This document shows positions 11,501-23,211 of a stretch of DNA of 64,000 nucleotides, one piece after another (the stretch's first letter is position 1; each line of letters starts with the position of its first letter). Under the pieces are notes generated by a model, which was not told where the DNA came from, made no database searches, and saw only the letters and a program-made list of their open reading frames with translations. Location: assembly GCA_949825025.1 (NCBI GenBank), contig OX463787.1, positions 17,915,707 through 17,979,706 of the forward strand, in the 5' to 3' direction. The stretch comes from Siphlonurus alternatus (taxonomy: Eukaryota; Arthropoda; Insecta; Ephemeroptera; Siphlonuridae). The translations under genes and the position numbers were made by a program.

Positions 11501-11992
11501 ATAATAAATAAATTATTTTACGAATCAATTCCTTTGTTAAACAGCTGGCTGCTCAAGAAACACTTGGATTATGTCATTGTTTCATATCATTAAAAAGCTA
11601 CTAAAGCAATCCGAGTAGAAACAAATACATCTTTTATTCGCTTTTAAATTTTCTCCAATTTTGTACCGTTTTAGAGGAGAAAAATAGACGAGATTGCGTC
11701 TTTTTTTCCTCTTATTGAGAATGAAATGTTAGAAATATTGTCTTCATTTCATCCTCAATTTAAGCGAAGAGAAATATGTGTTTTGGTGGTAATAAAATTA
11801 GGTTTCGACTTGTAAAGGATGAGTTTAAGACGTAACTTTTCAACTAGGGAATCAAAGGCATTTCCTGCGATCATTAAATCTCTTATAAAGAATAATTATC
11901 TTTCAATAGTTACCCTAAAACAATTTTTATTTTCCATTTCTCTTATTCAATTAAAAAAAAATGTTATAAAATAAAAACAAAATGTTTTAATT

Positions 11993-12325
11993 AATTCAAT
12001 TCGATTCAATTCGATTCGATTCGATTTGATTCAATTCGATTCGATTCGATTCGATTCGATTCGATTCGATTCGATTCGATTCGATTCGATTCGATTCGTT
12101 TCGATTCAATTCAATTCAATTCAATTCAATTCAATTCAATTCAATTCAATTCAATTCAATTCAATTCAATTCAATTCAATATTCAATTCAATTCAATTCA
12201 ATTCAATTCAATTCAATTCAATTCAATTCAATTCAATTCAATTCAATTCAATTCAATTCAATTCAATTAAATTCAATTAAATTCAATTCAATTCAATTCA
12301 ATTCAATTCAATTCAATTCAATTCA
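11993..12325. repeat. (TTCGA)n/(TTCAA)n pentanucleotide microsatellite
   Basis: About 330 bp of pentamer: a mainly TTCGA block (to about 12105), then a TTCAA block. The paralogous place in the gene A flank (2165-2195) has only a few units, so the array expanded after duplication. Confidence 0.95.
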
Positions 12326-12762
12326 TTAGTGGTCATTTTCAAATACATACAGACACAATCATAATGAAGGCACTCTGCATGAGATGGTAAGACACGTCCA
12401 AACACATACTTAAAAACTAAATGTAACATAACTAGATACATTATAAAAACAATTTTTCAACAATAATACTTTTACGGCACTTTTAAAATCGACATACTGT
12501 GGGATGAGTTTTATCTACAGTGGAAGTTTATTATAAAGTCTAATTGACATAGAATAGGGTCCCTTATTATAAATCTGCAATCTACACTGTGCGGGTGTAA
12601 TTATTATGTTCTTACTATGTAATTATTAAAATCTTTAAGTAACAAGAATAGGTCTTGAAGAATAATAACTTAATTATGTTATATTTTTCAATCGATAAGA
12701 TTGCGGAATGTAATCTTGATTGATGTATTTAAAAAGTGACCAATAAAAAATAAAAACACTAA

Positions 12763-12970
12763 AAGGGGCATTCACAAAGCCTTAAGGCCACATTTAAGGC
12801 TCGATAATTTAAGACTAGAAATTTTGGGTCTAAAAAACACGCCTAAAATCAAGCTTTAAAAAATGTGGTCTTAAATCGAGCCTTTTGTATCTGCCACAAA
12901 ATTGGGTCTTAAATCCGGCCTAAAAAGTTTGGCAGTGTTGTCCACAGGCGCCATCTTGTCTCCATATTTA
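12763..12970 (+). repeat. Left terminal inverted repeat of the Harbinger element
   Basis: Matches the reverse complement of 27083-27290 from AAGGGGCATTC through the GGCGCCATCTTGTCTCC block to CCATATTTA. Confidence 0.93.
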
Positions 12971-13534
12971 AGAAAAATACGAGTATTTTTTATGCAAAAC
13001 CCTCTCGTTTAATCTATTTTTTTTATAAATTTTTCGCGTTTTTATAGAGTTAAGTTATATTTTTTCAAACATTTGAAAGTTTTACCGCTGAAATAGCATT
13101 TTTTCCAGCTGTTGAGAAACAATATCGAGTCGTTTATGAAAAAATTCATGAAAAATTGAAAATATTTTTCCCTTGAAATTGTGTTTGGATTACAGCAGCT
13201 ACGGCATTATAAAGGTAAATTTTATGAATTTTTGTGTTTATTTGTATCAAAGGAAAGAAAAAATATATTTAATTGCATGTAATTGCATTAAAGAACCTTG
13301 CTAACATCGGTTTCAAAAGGAAATATTTTAAGGTTTTGCATAAAGAATCATTTAATTCAGCACTCTTTCCCAGAGTTCATGCATGATGCACTAAAATGGC
13401 TATAGTATATTTTATTATGTATGCATTAATATAATATAAATTTTCTCCTTTTGCAGGTGTATTTTTTCATTAAAACCTTGTGATACGTACTTTCCGTACT
13501 TTCAAAAAACACGTACTATAGTAAACAGCTTAAA

Positions 13535-14581
13535 ATGCCTAATCAAAAATCTGCCTCTGGGGCAGTGAAAACCAAGAAAGCTACTAGCGCTAAACCGAAG
13601 AAAAATAAAAGCAAAGCTGCCGTCGAAGAAGAGGAGCGACAGAGGGCAGTAAAATTTTCTCAAAAAGAAATGGACACCATTGAGATTCAAGCTTATCAAC
13701 TGAGAAATAAAATCAACTCTAGACACCATGGAGAGAAACAGCTAGCTTGGAGCAAGATTACTGCCGCAGTTAATAAAGAAAATCAAAAGAATAGACTTCC
13801 AGATGAACCTGTTATTTTCAGAGATGTTAAAGATGTTAAACTTAAATTCAAAAGGATGAAGGAATCAGCAAAGACTAAAAAAGCAGCCAAAAACAAACAT
13901 CATATTGGCACTGGAGGCGGCCCACCCATCAAAGAATTGACACAAGGGGAAGAATTCATACTAGCGACTATGTGTAAAAGTCAGTATGATGGCATCGTCG
14001 GAGGGATTGATACTTCGATTGTTACTTCGGCTGGAAGTAAATCCAGCGGTGAATCTTCCAAAGAAATGATATTCAGTCCACCGTTTACAAATGTGGAACA
14101 ATTTGAAAGTTTTAACACCAGCATGGATGACAATGATGACAGTGTCATCATTCAAAACTGTACTATGATGGAAACTGCTGATGATGTATCTTCTCTTCAT
14201 GCATCTTCTATTGAAATGGACGATGCATGTAGCATCCGCAGTTTCTCTGCAGTTGACTCTCCAGACCTTCCTCAAAGTTCACAAGACTTTATAAAAGCAG
14301 TTCAAATTGCACCCATTATAAATATTGTACATATATCCCAAAGTTTTCAAGATAAAGAAATACAAACGGATTTAGGAGAAGAAAAGGCAACGCAGACAGA
14401 TATAGTAGACAAGTTTGCGTTGTTAAAAAATCAGGAAGATTTACTCCATAGTGTGCAAAAGATTGTTGTCGTTCAAGAAAATTTGGTACATTTCACAAAG
14501 GAACGAAATGCCACAGAGAAAGATGTATTGAAAGCCCTTGTACGTATTGGAGACCTTTTTGAGACCTTCTTAAAAAAATGA
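13535..14581 (+). CDS. Myb/SANT-like DNA-binding protein of the Harbinger element (348 aa)
   Basis: A single open exon. A lysine-rich N-terminus is followed by a Myb/SANT-like trihelix at about residues 38-115 (FSQKEMDTIEIQAYQLRNKI, AWSKITAAVN, VKLKFKRMKES) and the GTGGGPP motif at 125-131 that often follows this domain in NAIF1-like proteins. The rest is acidic and serine-rich, with a C-terminal helical stretch. In Harbinger elements the Myb-like protein partners the transposase and helps bring it to DNA in the nucleus; that is family knowledge, not seen here. A candidate 5' UTR intron (GTAAATT near 13215 to TTTGCAG near 13457) precedes the ATG. AAATAAA follows near 14711. The frame is intact. 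Confidence 0.85.
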   Translation: MPNQKSASGAVKTKKATSAKPKKNKSKAAVEEEERQRAVKFSQKEMDTIEIQAYQLRNKINSRHHGEKQLAWSKITAAVNKENQKNRLPDEPVIFRDVKDVKLKFKRMKESAKTKKAAKNKHHIGTGGGPPIKELTQGEEFILATMCKSQYDGIVGGIDTSIVTSAGSKSSGESSKEMIFSPPFTNVEQFESFNTSMDDNDDSVIIQNCTMMETADDVSSLHASSIEMDDACSIRSFSAVDSPDLPQSSQDFIKAVQIAPIINIVHISQSFQDKEIQTDLGEEKATQTDIVDKFALLKNQEDLLHSVQKIVVVQENLVHFTKERNATEKDVLKALVRIGDLFETFLKK

Positions 14582-16460
14582 ATTATAATTAGCTTAGTGT
14601 ATATGATATTAATTGTTATTATAATGATGAAGCACAGTATTTTTATTGAGGAAAAGAAGTAAATAGTCAACATTGAAATTCCAATAATTTTGTTTGCATA
14701 AATATTAAATTGAAATAAATTTATTTATGAAAATTCTTAATTTTATGAAATGTTAAAAAGGTAAAACTCATTTTTGCTTCTCATCGTTAATACGAATAGA
14801 CAATTATATTTTGAACTGAAGGATTAAATAAAATCACAAAAAATATGAACTTATAAACCTGTTTCTTTTGTTTTTTTTACCTTTCACGAATCAATATATT
14901 ATATATATATATATATATAGCTAGGTTATACTGGTTTCTGTGTGAACTATAAAAATAAAATGTGGTTACTAATCAATCAAGAAATATTATTCTTATGTGC
15001 AGATTTAATTCAAATGAAACTTCTCTATACTAAAAGCGTAAAAAGGTACTCTCCTAGTAGCTAGTCTTTTAAGCCACAGTTTGATGACCATCGACATTGC
15101 CAGAAATGATGTATGATTACTTACGGTTACGGGCGATGCCATGGAAGAAGAAAATGTTAAAAATCTGCAATGTCGATGGTCAAACTTTCGCTTGAAGGAC
15201 TCGTATACAGTATTTTACAAAAAAAAAATATCACCTTAAATTTATCCAGTTTTAAACACTATAATATGTATGTAAAGCAGTGAATATATATGTAAGAACA
15301 GACTTAAAAAAAGAAAGAATTAAAATACAGTATAATTCATTGATTAAATTATGGACTTATCACGTATCAGCTAGCTGTTATTTTAGTCCCATTTGCTTAA
15401 CTTGTAAGCCTTAGCAAGTTCACAAAAAAAATTTAAAAAAAAAATTATACGGATTTTACTAACTAAAACCTGTAGAAAAAAATTCAATACAAAATTTTCA
15501 GAGTCAATTTCTATATTAAATTTTTATTTTGGCTCTCCATGGAAAAGACCTATGCTAAAATTTAAAAAAAAAAAAAAAAAAAGAATATAGGTTTGAATAA
15601 TTGCCTCACATTTTTTTTTTTTTTTTTCAGAATTTTTGCGAATTTGCTAAGATATACATGTTAATCAAATGGGTCTAAAGAAACAGTTGATTCATGTTAT
15701 CTGTATTACACCATACAATTTTTTGCATACAATTTTTCCTTGCAAGAAAATTTTATCTACACACAAACAAAATAATTGAGTTCAAGTGAACTTGAAAAGA
15801 AAAATTGTTTGCAATAGTTAGAAAAATATTATCCTGTAATACCTGCTTTACTCTAAAGGAGTTGGATGGAAGAGTTGGCCTAGTGGCCTAAATTCCGCCC
15901 TCAATAAAGACGATTTTATTAATTAATTTATTTATTTATTTATAAATACTATAATATTAAGAGGAGATGATAAATGTAATAACAACAATGTGTTTTTACA
16001 GGTATATTTTACTCGCTTATTTAATTAAAATATATATTACATAGACGAGTTGCCATAGTAAATAATATACTCGCATTAAATTAAAATTGAATATTTTAAT
16101 GTTGAAGTCTTATTATTGAACAGCAAAATAAAAAAAAAATTACAGGGAAATTGTCCTCAGTAGACACATAAAATATAATGCCTCTTGCCAAGGGCCAAGC
16201 TCATCATGATCTGCAGGTGGCGAACACGCCCAATATTGTGAAAAATAAATCGGAGACCAGCTGAATAACCTGTAACACATAAGAGATCATTACTACAATC
16301 GTAATTGTTTTTCAACACTGAGTGGCATTTTTGAGGTTTACATTTAAACTTTAAAGTTAACCAAGATCTAGTCGGTACAATAATTCTCTTTGCGACTTTC
16401 TTTATTACCATGGTCCATGTTAAGAATAACTTTGGGCAAGGAAATTGACAAGGCTGCAAG
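14582..16460. other. Harbinger interior, AT-rich, with one hairpin MITE
   Basis: Holds a hairpin at about 15061-15200 (TTTGATGACCATCGACATTG with its inverse ATGTCGATGGTCAAA) and several poly-A/T runs. The open stretch at about 16157-16275 (minus) could be an exon, but I cannot identify it. Otherwise nothing recognisable. Confidence 0.5.
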
Positions 16461-16803
16461 TTTTTTTTTTTTACAACGTTACATCCCTAAGAGCTTACAG
16501 CTCGCGGCTGGGTAATAAGGGATAAGGTAAGGAAAGCAGGATGGTGGCCACGGCCCGTTATGCGTCCCAGCATTCGCTGAGGTGAGACTGATAGAACCGT
16601 GAAAAACCTCAGTCAGGCCTGACACCTCTATTTTTTATCAATGGACCAAAGTGATGTTCAATGCCTGGGGAACCACACACAAGTGCATCACTACACTGGG
16701 TGGAAAGCGAGATGAATTTACCCCAGGGAGGGAGCGACGTAATTTTTATATGAAACGGTCACCCATCCAAGTACTAACCACGCTCGACGTAGCCTGACTT
16801 CAA
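16461..16803 (-). mobile_element. 5S-rRNA-derived SINE, 5'-truncated
   Basis: Minus-strand copy: poly-A tail at 16461-16472, the CCGCGAGCTGTAAGCTCTTA tail, GCGTCCCAGCATTCGCTGA, and the 5S-like GTTAGTACTTGGATGGGTGAC at about 16762-16782. It breaks off just after GAAGTCAGGCTACGTCGAGCG, so the first 50 or so bases are missing. Confidence 0.85.
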
Positions 16804-17048
16804 GAATGCTTTACAGGGCAAACATAACTTAATTTTTTATGTGCAGAAGAGAATTGATATTAATGTGTTTAACATGAATAAGATAAGAATAGTGTATTTG
16901 AGCTGACATGAAGCAATGTACTTTTAAATAATTGAATATTTATTTTGAGTTATTTTGTAATGCTTCGTAATAAATTCGCCATAAAGCAGGATGTAAAACT
17001 ATGTGTACAAGTGGTTGCATGTTGCATGAAATACACAAAATATAATTT

Positions 17049-17708
17049 AAAGTAGAGTGAGCGAGTTCATTTTTTTTAATATTTTTTTTTTTAAAAAATA
17101 GTTTAAGCTGCCCTCTATTGAGAAATGAAAACAAAAAAAATTCCATCTCAAATAGTTTCACCACAAAAAATTCCCTAAGTTGGTGTTTCGGAGGCCTTTA
17201 ACGTGCAGCCTTATGGAACATAAAACCGCGTTTTACTCCAACTTTTTCTGAACTATGGTAGTCTATGGTACCATTTAAAAAATACTTACGTAATCTATGA
17301 TAAATTTTTTAATGAATTTTCAAATAAAAAAAAAATTACGGGGTCGTTTTCTTGGAAAAAAATCATGAAAATCCTTATGGGAATGAACCCGCAAAAACTT
17401 AAAGATTTTGTCCGAAAAAACAGCTCCGTAAAAATTTTTTTTATTTAAAAATCTATTAATGAATTCATCATAGATTACGTAGGTATTTTTTAAATGGTAG
17501 CATAGTTCAGACAAAGTTGGAGTAAAAAGCGGTTTTATGTTCCATAAGGCTGCACGTTAAAGGCCTCCGAAACACCTACTTTGGGAATTTTTTGTGGTCA
17601 AACTATTTGGGATGGAATTTTTTGGTTTTCATTTCTCAATAGAGGGCAGCTTAAACTATTTTTAGAAAATAAAATATTTAAAAAAAATGCAATCGCTCAC
17701 TCTACTTT
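17049..17708. mobile_element. 660-bp palindromic MITE (AAAGTAGAGTGAGCGA termini)
   Basis: The arms of about 290 bp are near-perfect inverted copies, from AAAGTAGAGTGAGCGA to TCGCTCACTCTACTTT, passing through TTTAAGCTGCCCTCTATTGA and GTGCAGCCTTATGGAACATA. There is no coding content; open frames inside are arm artefacts. Confidence 0.85.
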
Positions 17709-17879
17709 AACTAAAATGTAGAACCTATCATATGCAATAATAAATTTTGCAATAATTATCTTTTTATGAATATACTAATAAATATGAGATAAAGAAACAA
17801 TCTTCATCTTTGGCACACTCAAACTTGGTGAAAATAATCTTTTCACAACAATCACTACACAAATACAAACTATAAGGTA

Positions 17880-18045
17880 ATATTCATACCTGCAATACTT
17901 GAGGTATGGATGACTCCCACAGGCCAGCCATGTCTTGGCCAAGTTCAAGAAGTTCAAGGTCAGAGCGCAGCAGTCACAGCATGTTGACCTCTTCAGAACG
18001 CGCTGCCGGCACCACACTTGCCGCCAGACTCCATCTCAAGAACCT
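17880..18045 (-). other. Possible orphan exon inside the Harbinger element
   Basis: A GC-richer island on the minus strand ends in ATTGCAG followed by GTATGAAT, a good donor. One frame stays open (WCRQRVLKRSTCCDCC through SHPYLKYC). I recognise no protein. It may be a captured host exon or chance. It resembles the island at 23212-23398 in base composition. Confidence 0.25.
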
Positions 18046-18078
18046 GGGATCAACCAGTAGCTATATTAGAACATGATA

Positions 18079-18223
18079 TAGTCCAGCAAGCAAGAGTTGG
18101 ACCACGGTTGATGTCATTTCAGTAGTTTTTGCTTCCGGTTGCCATGGTATAACCCGCAATCGGAAGTTCCTCTACGTCATTTCCGGTAATTTTCATGGTT
18201 CACAACTCTTGCTTGCTGGACTA
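18079..18223. repeat. Tc1/mariner-type MITE with TA target duplication
   Basis: Inverted ends TAGTCCAGCAAGCAAGAGTT and AACTCTTGCTTGCTGGACTA, each flanked by TA (18077-18078, 18224-18225). 145 bp, no open frame. Confidence 0.8.
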
Positions 18224-18575
18224 TATGTTAGTTTGTTTCTGTGAAACTTCATTTGTTGGAACAGCCTAGGCAGATAGGAAAAAAAAAAATGTTGGTTTGG
18301 TTGTTTTTTGTAATATAGGCCACGTGATACATTAATTATCATGCATATCCACCATTTCAAAAACTTGTACTTGGGATTTTTTTTTTGTATTTCCTTGTCA
18401 GAACAGTAATTGTCAACACATATCTTCAGTTGCAGTACTCTGACTGTGTTGTGAAAACATCATTGAACATCAGGATTTATTTTGTCAAAATTATATTCCC
18501 ATAAAAAAAGTTCCATTATGCATTTTTTTAAAAATAATATTGGGAAAAAAAATAATAAATTTCCTGAACTCAAAT

Positions 18576-18908
18576 AATGGACAACATACATGAAAAATTT
18601 TTTATTGCAGAAATGAATAGAGGGTACCAAATTATGCTACTCTAAATTTTTTCAGATTTTTTTGAGACCCAGAACTATTTTTAAATAATTATTGAATGTG
18701 CGGCCACGCCCCCTTGAGGCGTCAATAGACGTCCAGTCTCTATCCTTTTTATTAAGGCATCAGGGGTGCCAACTGAAATCACAGGACTTTCAATAATTAT
18801 TTAAAAATAGTTCCGGGTCTCAAAAAAATCTGAAAAAATTCAGAGTAGCATAATTTGGTACCCTCTATTCATTTCTGCAATAAATTTTTTTCATGTATGT
18901 TGTCCATT
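18576..18908. repeat. Palindromic MITE, family P, well-preserved copy
   Basis: Ends AATGGACAACATACATGAAA and the inverse; arms GAATAGAGGGTACCAAATTA and TTTTTTCAGATTTTTTTGAG. The centre holds the GCGGCCACGCCCCC block. This is one of the cleanest copies in the window. Confidence 0.85.
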
Positions 18909-19124
18909 CTCTGTAATATTGCAAAAAGTAATAATACAACAAAATATGAACAGTATAAATATATTTCTACTTGAAATATGCATGATATTGGAGTTAGTTA
19001 CAGAAGTCAATGGCCTCTCAAGGACAAAGCCAAGTGATGAATTATTAATACTGTTACTGAGAACAGCCAAAAAGCCACTGCTTGAATTCAATTTATTAAT
19101 TAATTAATTACGAAAATGTTGAGT

Positions 19125-19270
19125 CTAGACTGGACCCAGTCTAGATCTAATTGAACTGGATCCAGACTGGGTCAAAAAAAAAAACAAAAAAACATCCAAA
19201 ACTGGATTCAGACCGGATCCAGCCTGGTTTGGGTCCAGCCTGGCCGGGTCTAGCCTGGATCTAGCCAAAG
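19125..19270. repeat. Degenerate tandem repeat of a GGATCCAGACTGGGTC-like unit
   Basis: About eight imperfect copies of a 15-17-bp unit (GACTGGACCCAGTCTAG, CTGGATCCAGACTGGGTC, CCGGATCCAGCCTGG and similar), interrupted by an A-rich stretch. Confidence 0.6.
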
Positions 19271-20089
19271 TCTATTCTACACCAAATTTTCAAATTTAAA
19301 TCTATAATAGCCATAATTAATTTCCATCCCCCAGGTGATTTGTGCAAATACCGCCCCCCACCCAACTATGTACATATATTTTAGGGCTTATTATAATCTA
19401 TTCTGTACACTGTCTTTGTGTTCAATAAATAATTTATTATTATTGCCTATCATATGTACTGCAGTATACTATGATACGTACCTGCATAATATATTATAAA
19501 CACTATACTGTATTATATACAGTATGAATATAATATATGCATACCGGTATTCATAATTATACATACATAATTATGCATTGTGTAATATGCATAAAATAAT
19601 TTATGAGAGAGAACATTTATTTGCATACAGTATGTACAGTACAGTACAATACAAATCATACATGCAAATGTATAATAATATACATACCGCATTTTATCTC
19701 AGGCAAAAACCAGATTCCTTCATGCAGTGCACTGCAGGTCTATGATATATAAGGTTTTGTGGTATTAATGAAGATGTTATTAGAAAATTCTAAATCACTG
19801 CAGCTTTGGTTTTTACTCGATCGATCGAAGTAATTTCTAAATTATACTTATCAATGTTTTAATGATGGATAATTTTGTTTGTTTGATCCCATATGAATTT
19901 GATCTTCGATCGATCGAGTAAAAACCAAAGCTGCAGTGATTTAGAATTTTCTAATAACATCTTCACTAATACCACAAAACCTTATATATCATAGACCTGC
20001 AGTGAAGGAATCTGGTTATTGCCTGAGATAAAATGCGGTATGTATATATATTTGCATGTATGATTTGTATTGTACTGTACTGTACATAC

Positions 20090-21620
20090 CAGTGGCGTAG
20101 CCAGGATTTGTCCAAGGGGGGGGTTCTTCAAGATGAAGACTGAGAACAGCCCACCGGGGGGTTTGGGGGGCGTAGCCCCCCAATAGCCCGCCGCAGGCGC
20201 GATTTTTTTTAAGGACACGCCCCCTTTTTTAGGGTAAAATTATGAAAAAATACTATTATATAGAATGTACGGCCTGATGCAATTTTTTTTTTAAATTTTA
20301 TATTTTTTGTACTCCATTTTTTAAATTTCGTTTCAATACGTGCACTAACGTATTAAATAAAGCTTTGAGTAAAAAATTTTAGTTAAATCATGCAAGTAAT
20401 TCATCTAAAAACCACGTTTATATTATATTTACTAATTTACTAGTTTCAAGATGCGTGATTTTTTTGAAAAGGGGAGTGTGGACTATTATTTTTTTCAAAG
20501 AGAAGTCGCAGCAAATTTCTTATATTTGTAAATCGTAAATTTGCGAGTTTTAATATTTTTGTCACTAATTTTTCTTATAAAAAAATAGACCACATTTTAG
20601 GACGATGTACTGATGTGCGAGCAAGAAAAAATATTTATACTTAAATTTTCAAAACAGGAAAATCAATTTATTACATTACATTAAGTATACTGTACAATTA
20701 ATTTAAAAAATGGGATTTTTTTAACTTCAATAATAAATTTAAAGATATGTACAGTATTATACATTAGACAATAAAACTAGCAATTGTAAGATGCCTATAT
20801 AATTCATTAAAAAATAATAAAATACCATGTATAATTTTTATGCTAAACATCATGCGGGGAATGTTTACAACATTTTTTATATTTTAAATTGTTGTCTTCA
20901 TTACAAAAACATAAATAACTTAATACAACGTACATAATGAATACTACATAAATATAAATATTATAGCATACTGATATAATCATAATACGTCTGGAGGCAT
21001 TTTAAATAAATTAGGGCATTGGGTGTAGCACCGGTAGTTGGCAACACTGACGTATCTTCACCATGCTAATTTTTGGTCATTGCTCCTCGGAGTAATTTTT
21101 ATGCTAGAGCTAAGCTGATTGCTGTAGTATCAAGATAATTAGTAGCCCAAGTGCACAATTTGGCTAAATAAAGCCTGATTTAAAGAAAAGTATTTTTTAG
21201 TAATTTTTTAAATTTACATGCATTTTTCTAAAATATAAAAAAAAAATACTTTTCTTTAAATCAGGCTTTATTTAGCCAAATTGTGCACTTGGGCTACTAA
21301 TTATCTTGATACTACAGCAATCAGCTTAGCTCTAGCATAAAAATTACTCCGAGGAGCAATGATAAAAAATTAGCATGGTGAAGATACGTCAGTGTTGCCA
21401 ACTACCGGTGCTACACCCAATGCCCTTAAGGTGTATTAACAATATGTGTTTCGGGGATATAAATGTTAATTTTTTTTTAAGAAAAATTTTCAATTTTTTT
21501 GATCTAAATCGTATCCGTCGAGTACAATTTTTTGTTATTTTTCTCCCAAAATTTACTATGGTTCAGCTCTCAAGGGGGGGGGGTTATAACACCCAAACCC
21601 CCCCCTTGTCTACGCCCCTG
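20090..21620. mobile_element. hAT-like non-autonomous transposon (1.53 kb) with 8-bp target duplication
   Basis: The ends are CAGTGGCGTAGCCAGGA and, inverted, CAGGGGCGTAGACAAGG, each followed by a G run. GTACATAC stands at both sides (20082-20089 and 21621-21628). No transposase frame. A Harbinger-type MITE (21014-21425) sits inside. Confidence 0.85.
21014..21425. repeat. 412-bp foldback MITE with TTA target duplication
   Basis: Near-perfect arms from GGGCATTGGGTGTAGCACCG to the inverse, with a short AT loop near 21190-21235. TTA flanks both sides (21011-21013, 21426-21428). Size and duplication fit PIF/Harbinger MITEs. Confidence 0.8.
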
Positions 21621-21722
21621 GTACATACTGTATGCATATGAATGTTCTCTCTCATATATTATATTATGCATATTACACAATGCCGTTCCCTACCTTATCC
21701 CTACCCAGTACCCCGCCGCGAG

Positions 21723-22563
21723 GGTATCCGGAGAATTCGGAGCAGGGGCAACTGGGAGCCGGACGGCTCGGAGCCAAACGTGTTTGCTAGGACAACTCGG
21801 AGCAACGTATAATATACATATTCGGATCAATTTCAGCTATTTTCATCATAATGTCATTATCAATATTTTTCTGCATTCTTATATGCACATCAACACCTTC
21901 ATCATGATGACCATTGTTTATAAACTTTGTGATTTTTTATGTTTTAATTACATGACTTCTGAATCATTGATGATTTCTTCATTAACTAACTTAATTAACT
22001 GTAATTTTGTATTATTGTTAATATTGGGCTAATGAACTGAAATATTTTTTTTGTATAAAGTTATTGTATTCAATATTATTATGAGAAATAAATAAAGCCC
22101 TTAGTCTTCAATGAATGTTTTGTATTATTTAATTTCAAATATCAGATACACAAGGAACTTTAAAACGACGAATGAGGTGGATAATTAAGTGGATAAATTA
22201 AGTAGAGAAATATAATTATAAATGGTTGCTATAGAATATTTTATGTGCATATAAGAATGCAGAAAAATATTGATAATGACATTATGATGAAAATAGCTGA
22301 AATTGATCCGAATATGTATATTATACGTTGCTCCGAGTTGTCCGCGCTCCGAGTTGTCCTGCCATGGCTCCGAGTTGTCCGTGCTCCGAGTTGTCCGCGC
22401 TCCGAGTTGTCCTGCCATGGCTCCAGGATGTCCGCGCTCCGAGTTGTCCGCACTCCGAGTTGTCCGCGCTCCAAGTTGTCCGCGCTCCGAGTTTTCCTAG
22501 CAAACACGTTTGGCTCCGAGTCGTCCGGCTCCCAGTTGCCCCCGCTCCGAGTTGTCCGGGAAT
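21723..22563. mobile_element. 841-bp Mutator-like foldback element with 10-bp target duplication
   Basis: CCGCCGCGAG is duplicated at 21713-21722 and 22564-22573. The termini (GTATCCGGAGAATTCGG left; ATTCCCGGACAACTCGG, inverted, right) continue into inverted arms with CTCGGAGCCAAACGTGTTTG and GATCAATTTCAGCTATTTTC. The 9-10-bp duplication and long arms suggest the MULE superfamily. There is no transposase. Confidence 0.7.
22330..22500. repeat. 16-bp tandem repeat in the right arm of the Mutator-like element
   Basis: Roughly eight to ten copies of GCTCCGAGTTGTCCGC or close variants, some with a CTGCCATG linker. The left arm has only one or two units, so the array grew after the arms formed. 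Open frames here on both strands are repeat artefacts. Confidence 0.85.
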
Positions 22564-23211
22564 CCGCCGCGAGCTGTAAGCTCTTAGGGGTGTATCCTTG
22601 TAAAAAAAAAAAAAAAAATGCATAATTATGTATGTATAATTATGAATACCGGTATGCATATATCATATTCATACTGTATATAATACCGTATAGTGTTTAT
22701 AATATATTATGCAGGTACACGTATCATATTATACTGCAGTACATATGATAGGCTATATTAATAGTAAATTATTTATTGAACACAAAGACAGTGTACAGAA
22801 TAGATTATAATAAGCCCTAAAATAAAAATATTGATTATATTATACATACATATTAATACAAACACAAGCATATTATGTCTTTTTTTGTATATGTCTAAAT
22901 TAAGTTAATTAATACAGTAATTAAATATTGTTATTTTTAATTGTGGCCGTACATATATATATATATATATATATATGTATTTTGTATGTTTGTCTAATAT
23001 GATTTCATTACTAATCTTTTTTTTTTTTTTTTTTACAGCTATTTCAAATTTAATGAATGTTGGTGTATTAAATTTTTGCATGACTATGACGTCACAGCGT
23101 TTTTAAGCTTGACTTAAAGGTGCTCAAATTGACAAGAAGAAAGAATAGGCATACATAACTCGAATATTTCTACATTAAAAAATTGTCCATTCTTGATCTG
23201 GTTTTACTGAC

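Larger units (their letters stand above)
10206..12762. other. 3' flank of gene B, duplicate of the gene A flank
   Basis: Matches 402-2630 along its whole length, including a family P MITE (11170-11500), a family H hairpin repeat (11640-11860) and the block after the pentanucleotide repeat. It stops at the Harbinger TAA target site (12760-12762). No gene is seen. Confidence 0.8.
21683..22617 (+). mobile_element. 5'-truncated SINE tail interrupted by a Mutator-like element
   Basis: 21683-21722 is the last part of the 5S-derived SINE (CCGTTCCCTACCTTATCC...CCGCCGCGAG). The sequence resumes at 22564 with CCGCCGCGAGCTGTAAGCTC and a poly-A tail, so the insertion is exact. Confidence 0.85.
19379..22823. 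mobile_element. Palindromic element split by two nested insertions
   Basis: The arms start TTTTAGGGCTTATTATAATC and end with the inverse at 22800-22823. The fold centre is near 19870, where CTCGATCGATCGA arms and TAAAAACCAAAGCTGCAGTG face each other. Removing a hAT-like insertion (20090-21620) and an interrupted SINE (about 21683-22617) restores an arm matching 19379-19850. The original element was therefore about 980 bp of almost pure inverted repeat. Confidence 0.8.

Noticed and set aside
12026..12280. 84-residue frame FDSIR/FNSIQ
   Set aside because: Translation of the pentanucleotide array.
13961..14275. Minus-strand open frame of 104 residues
   Set aside because: Shadow of the Myb-like gene on the opposite strand.
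22245..22659. Several overlapping frames rich in APSCPRSELS or ARTTRSADN
   Set aside because: Both strands are open because of the 16-bp tandem repeat in the Mutator-like element.
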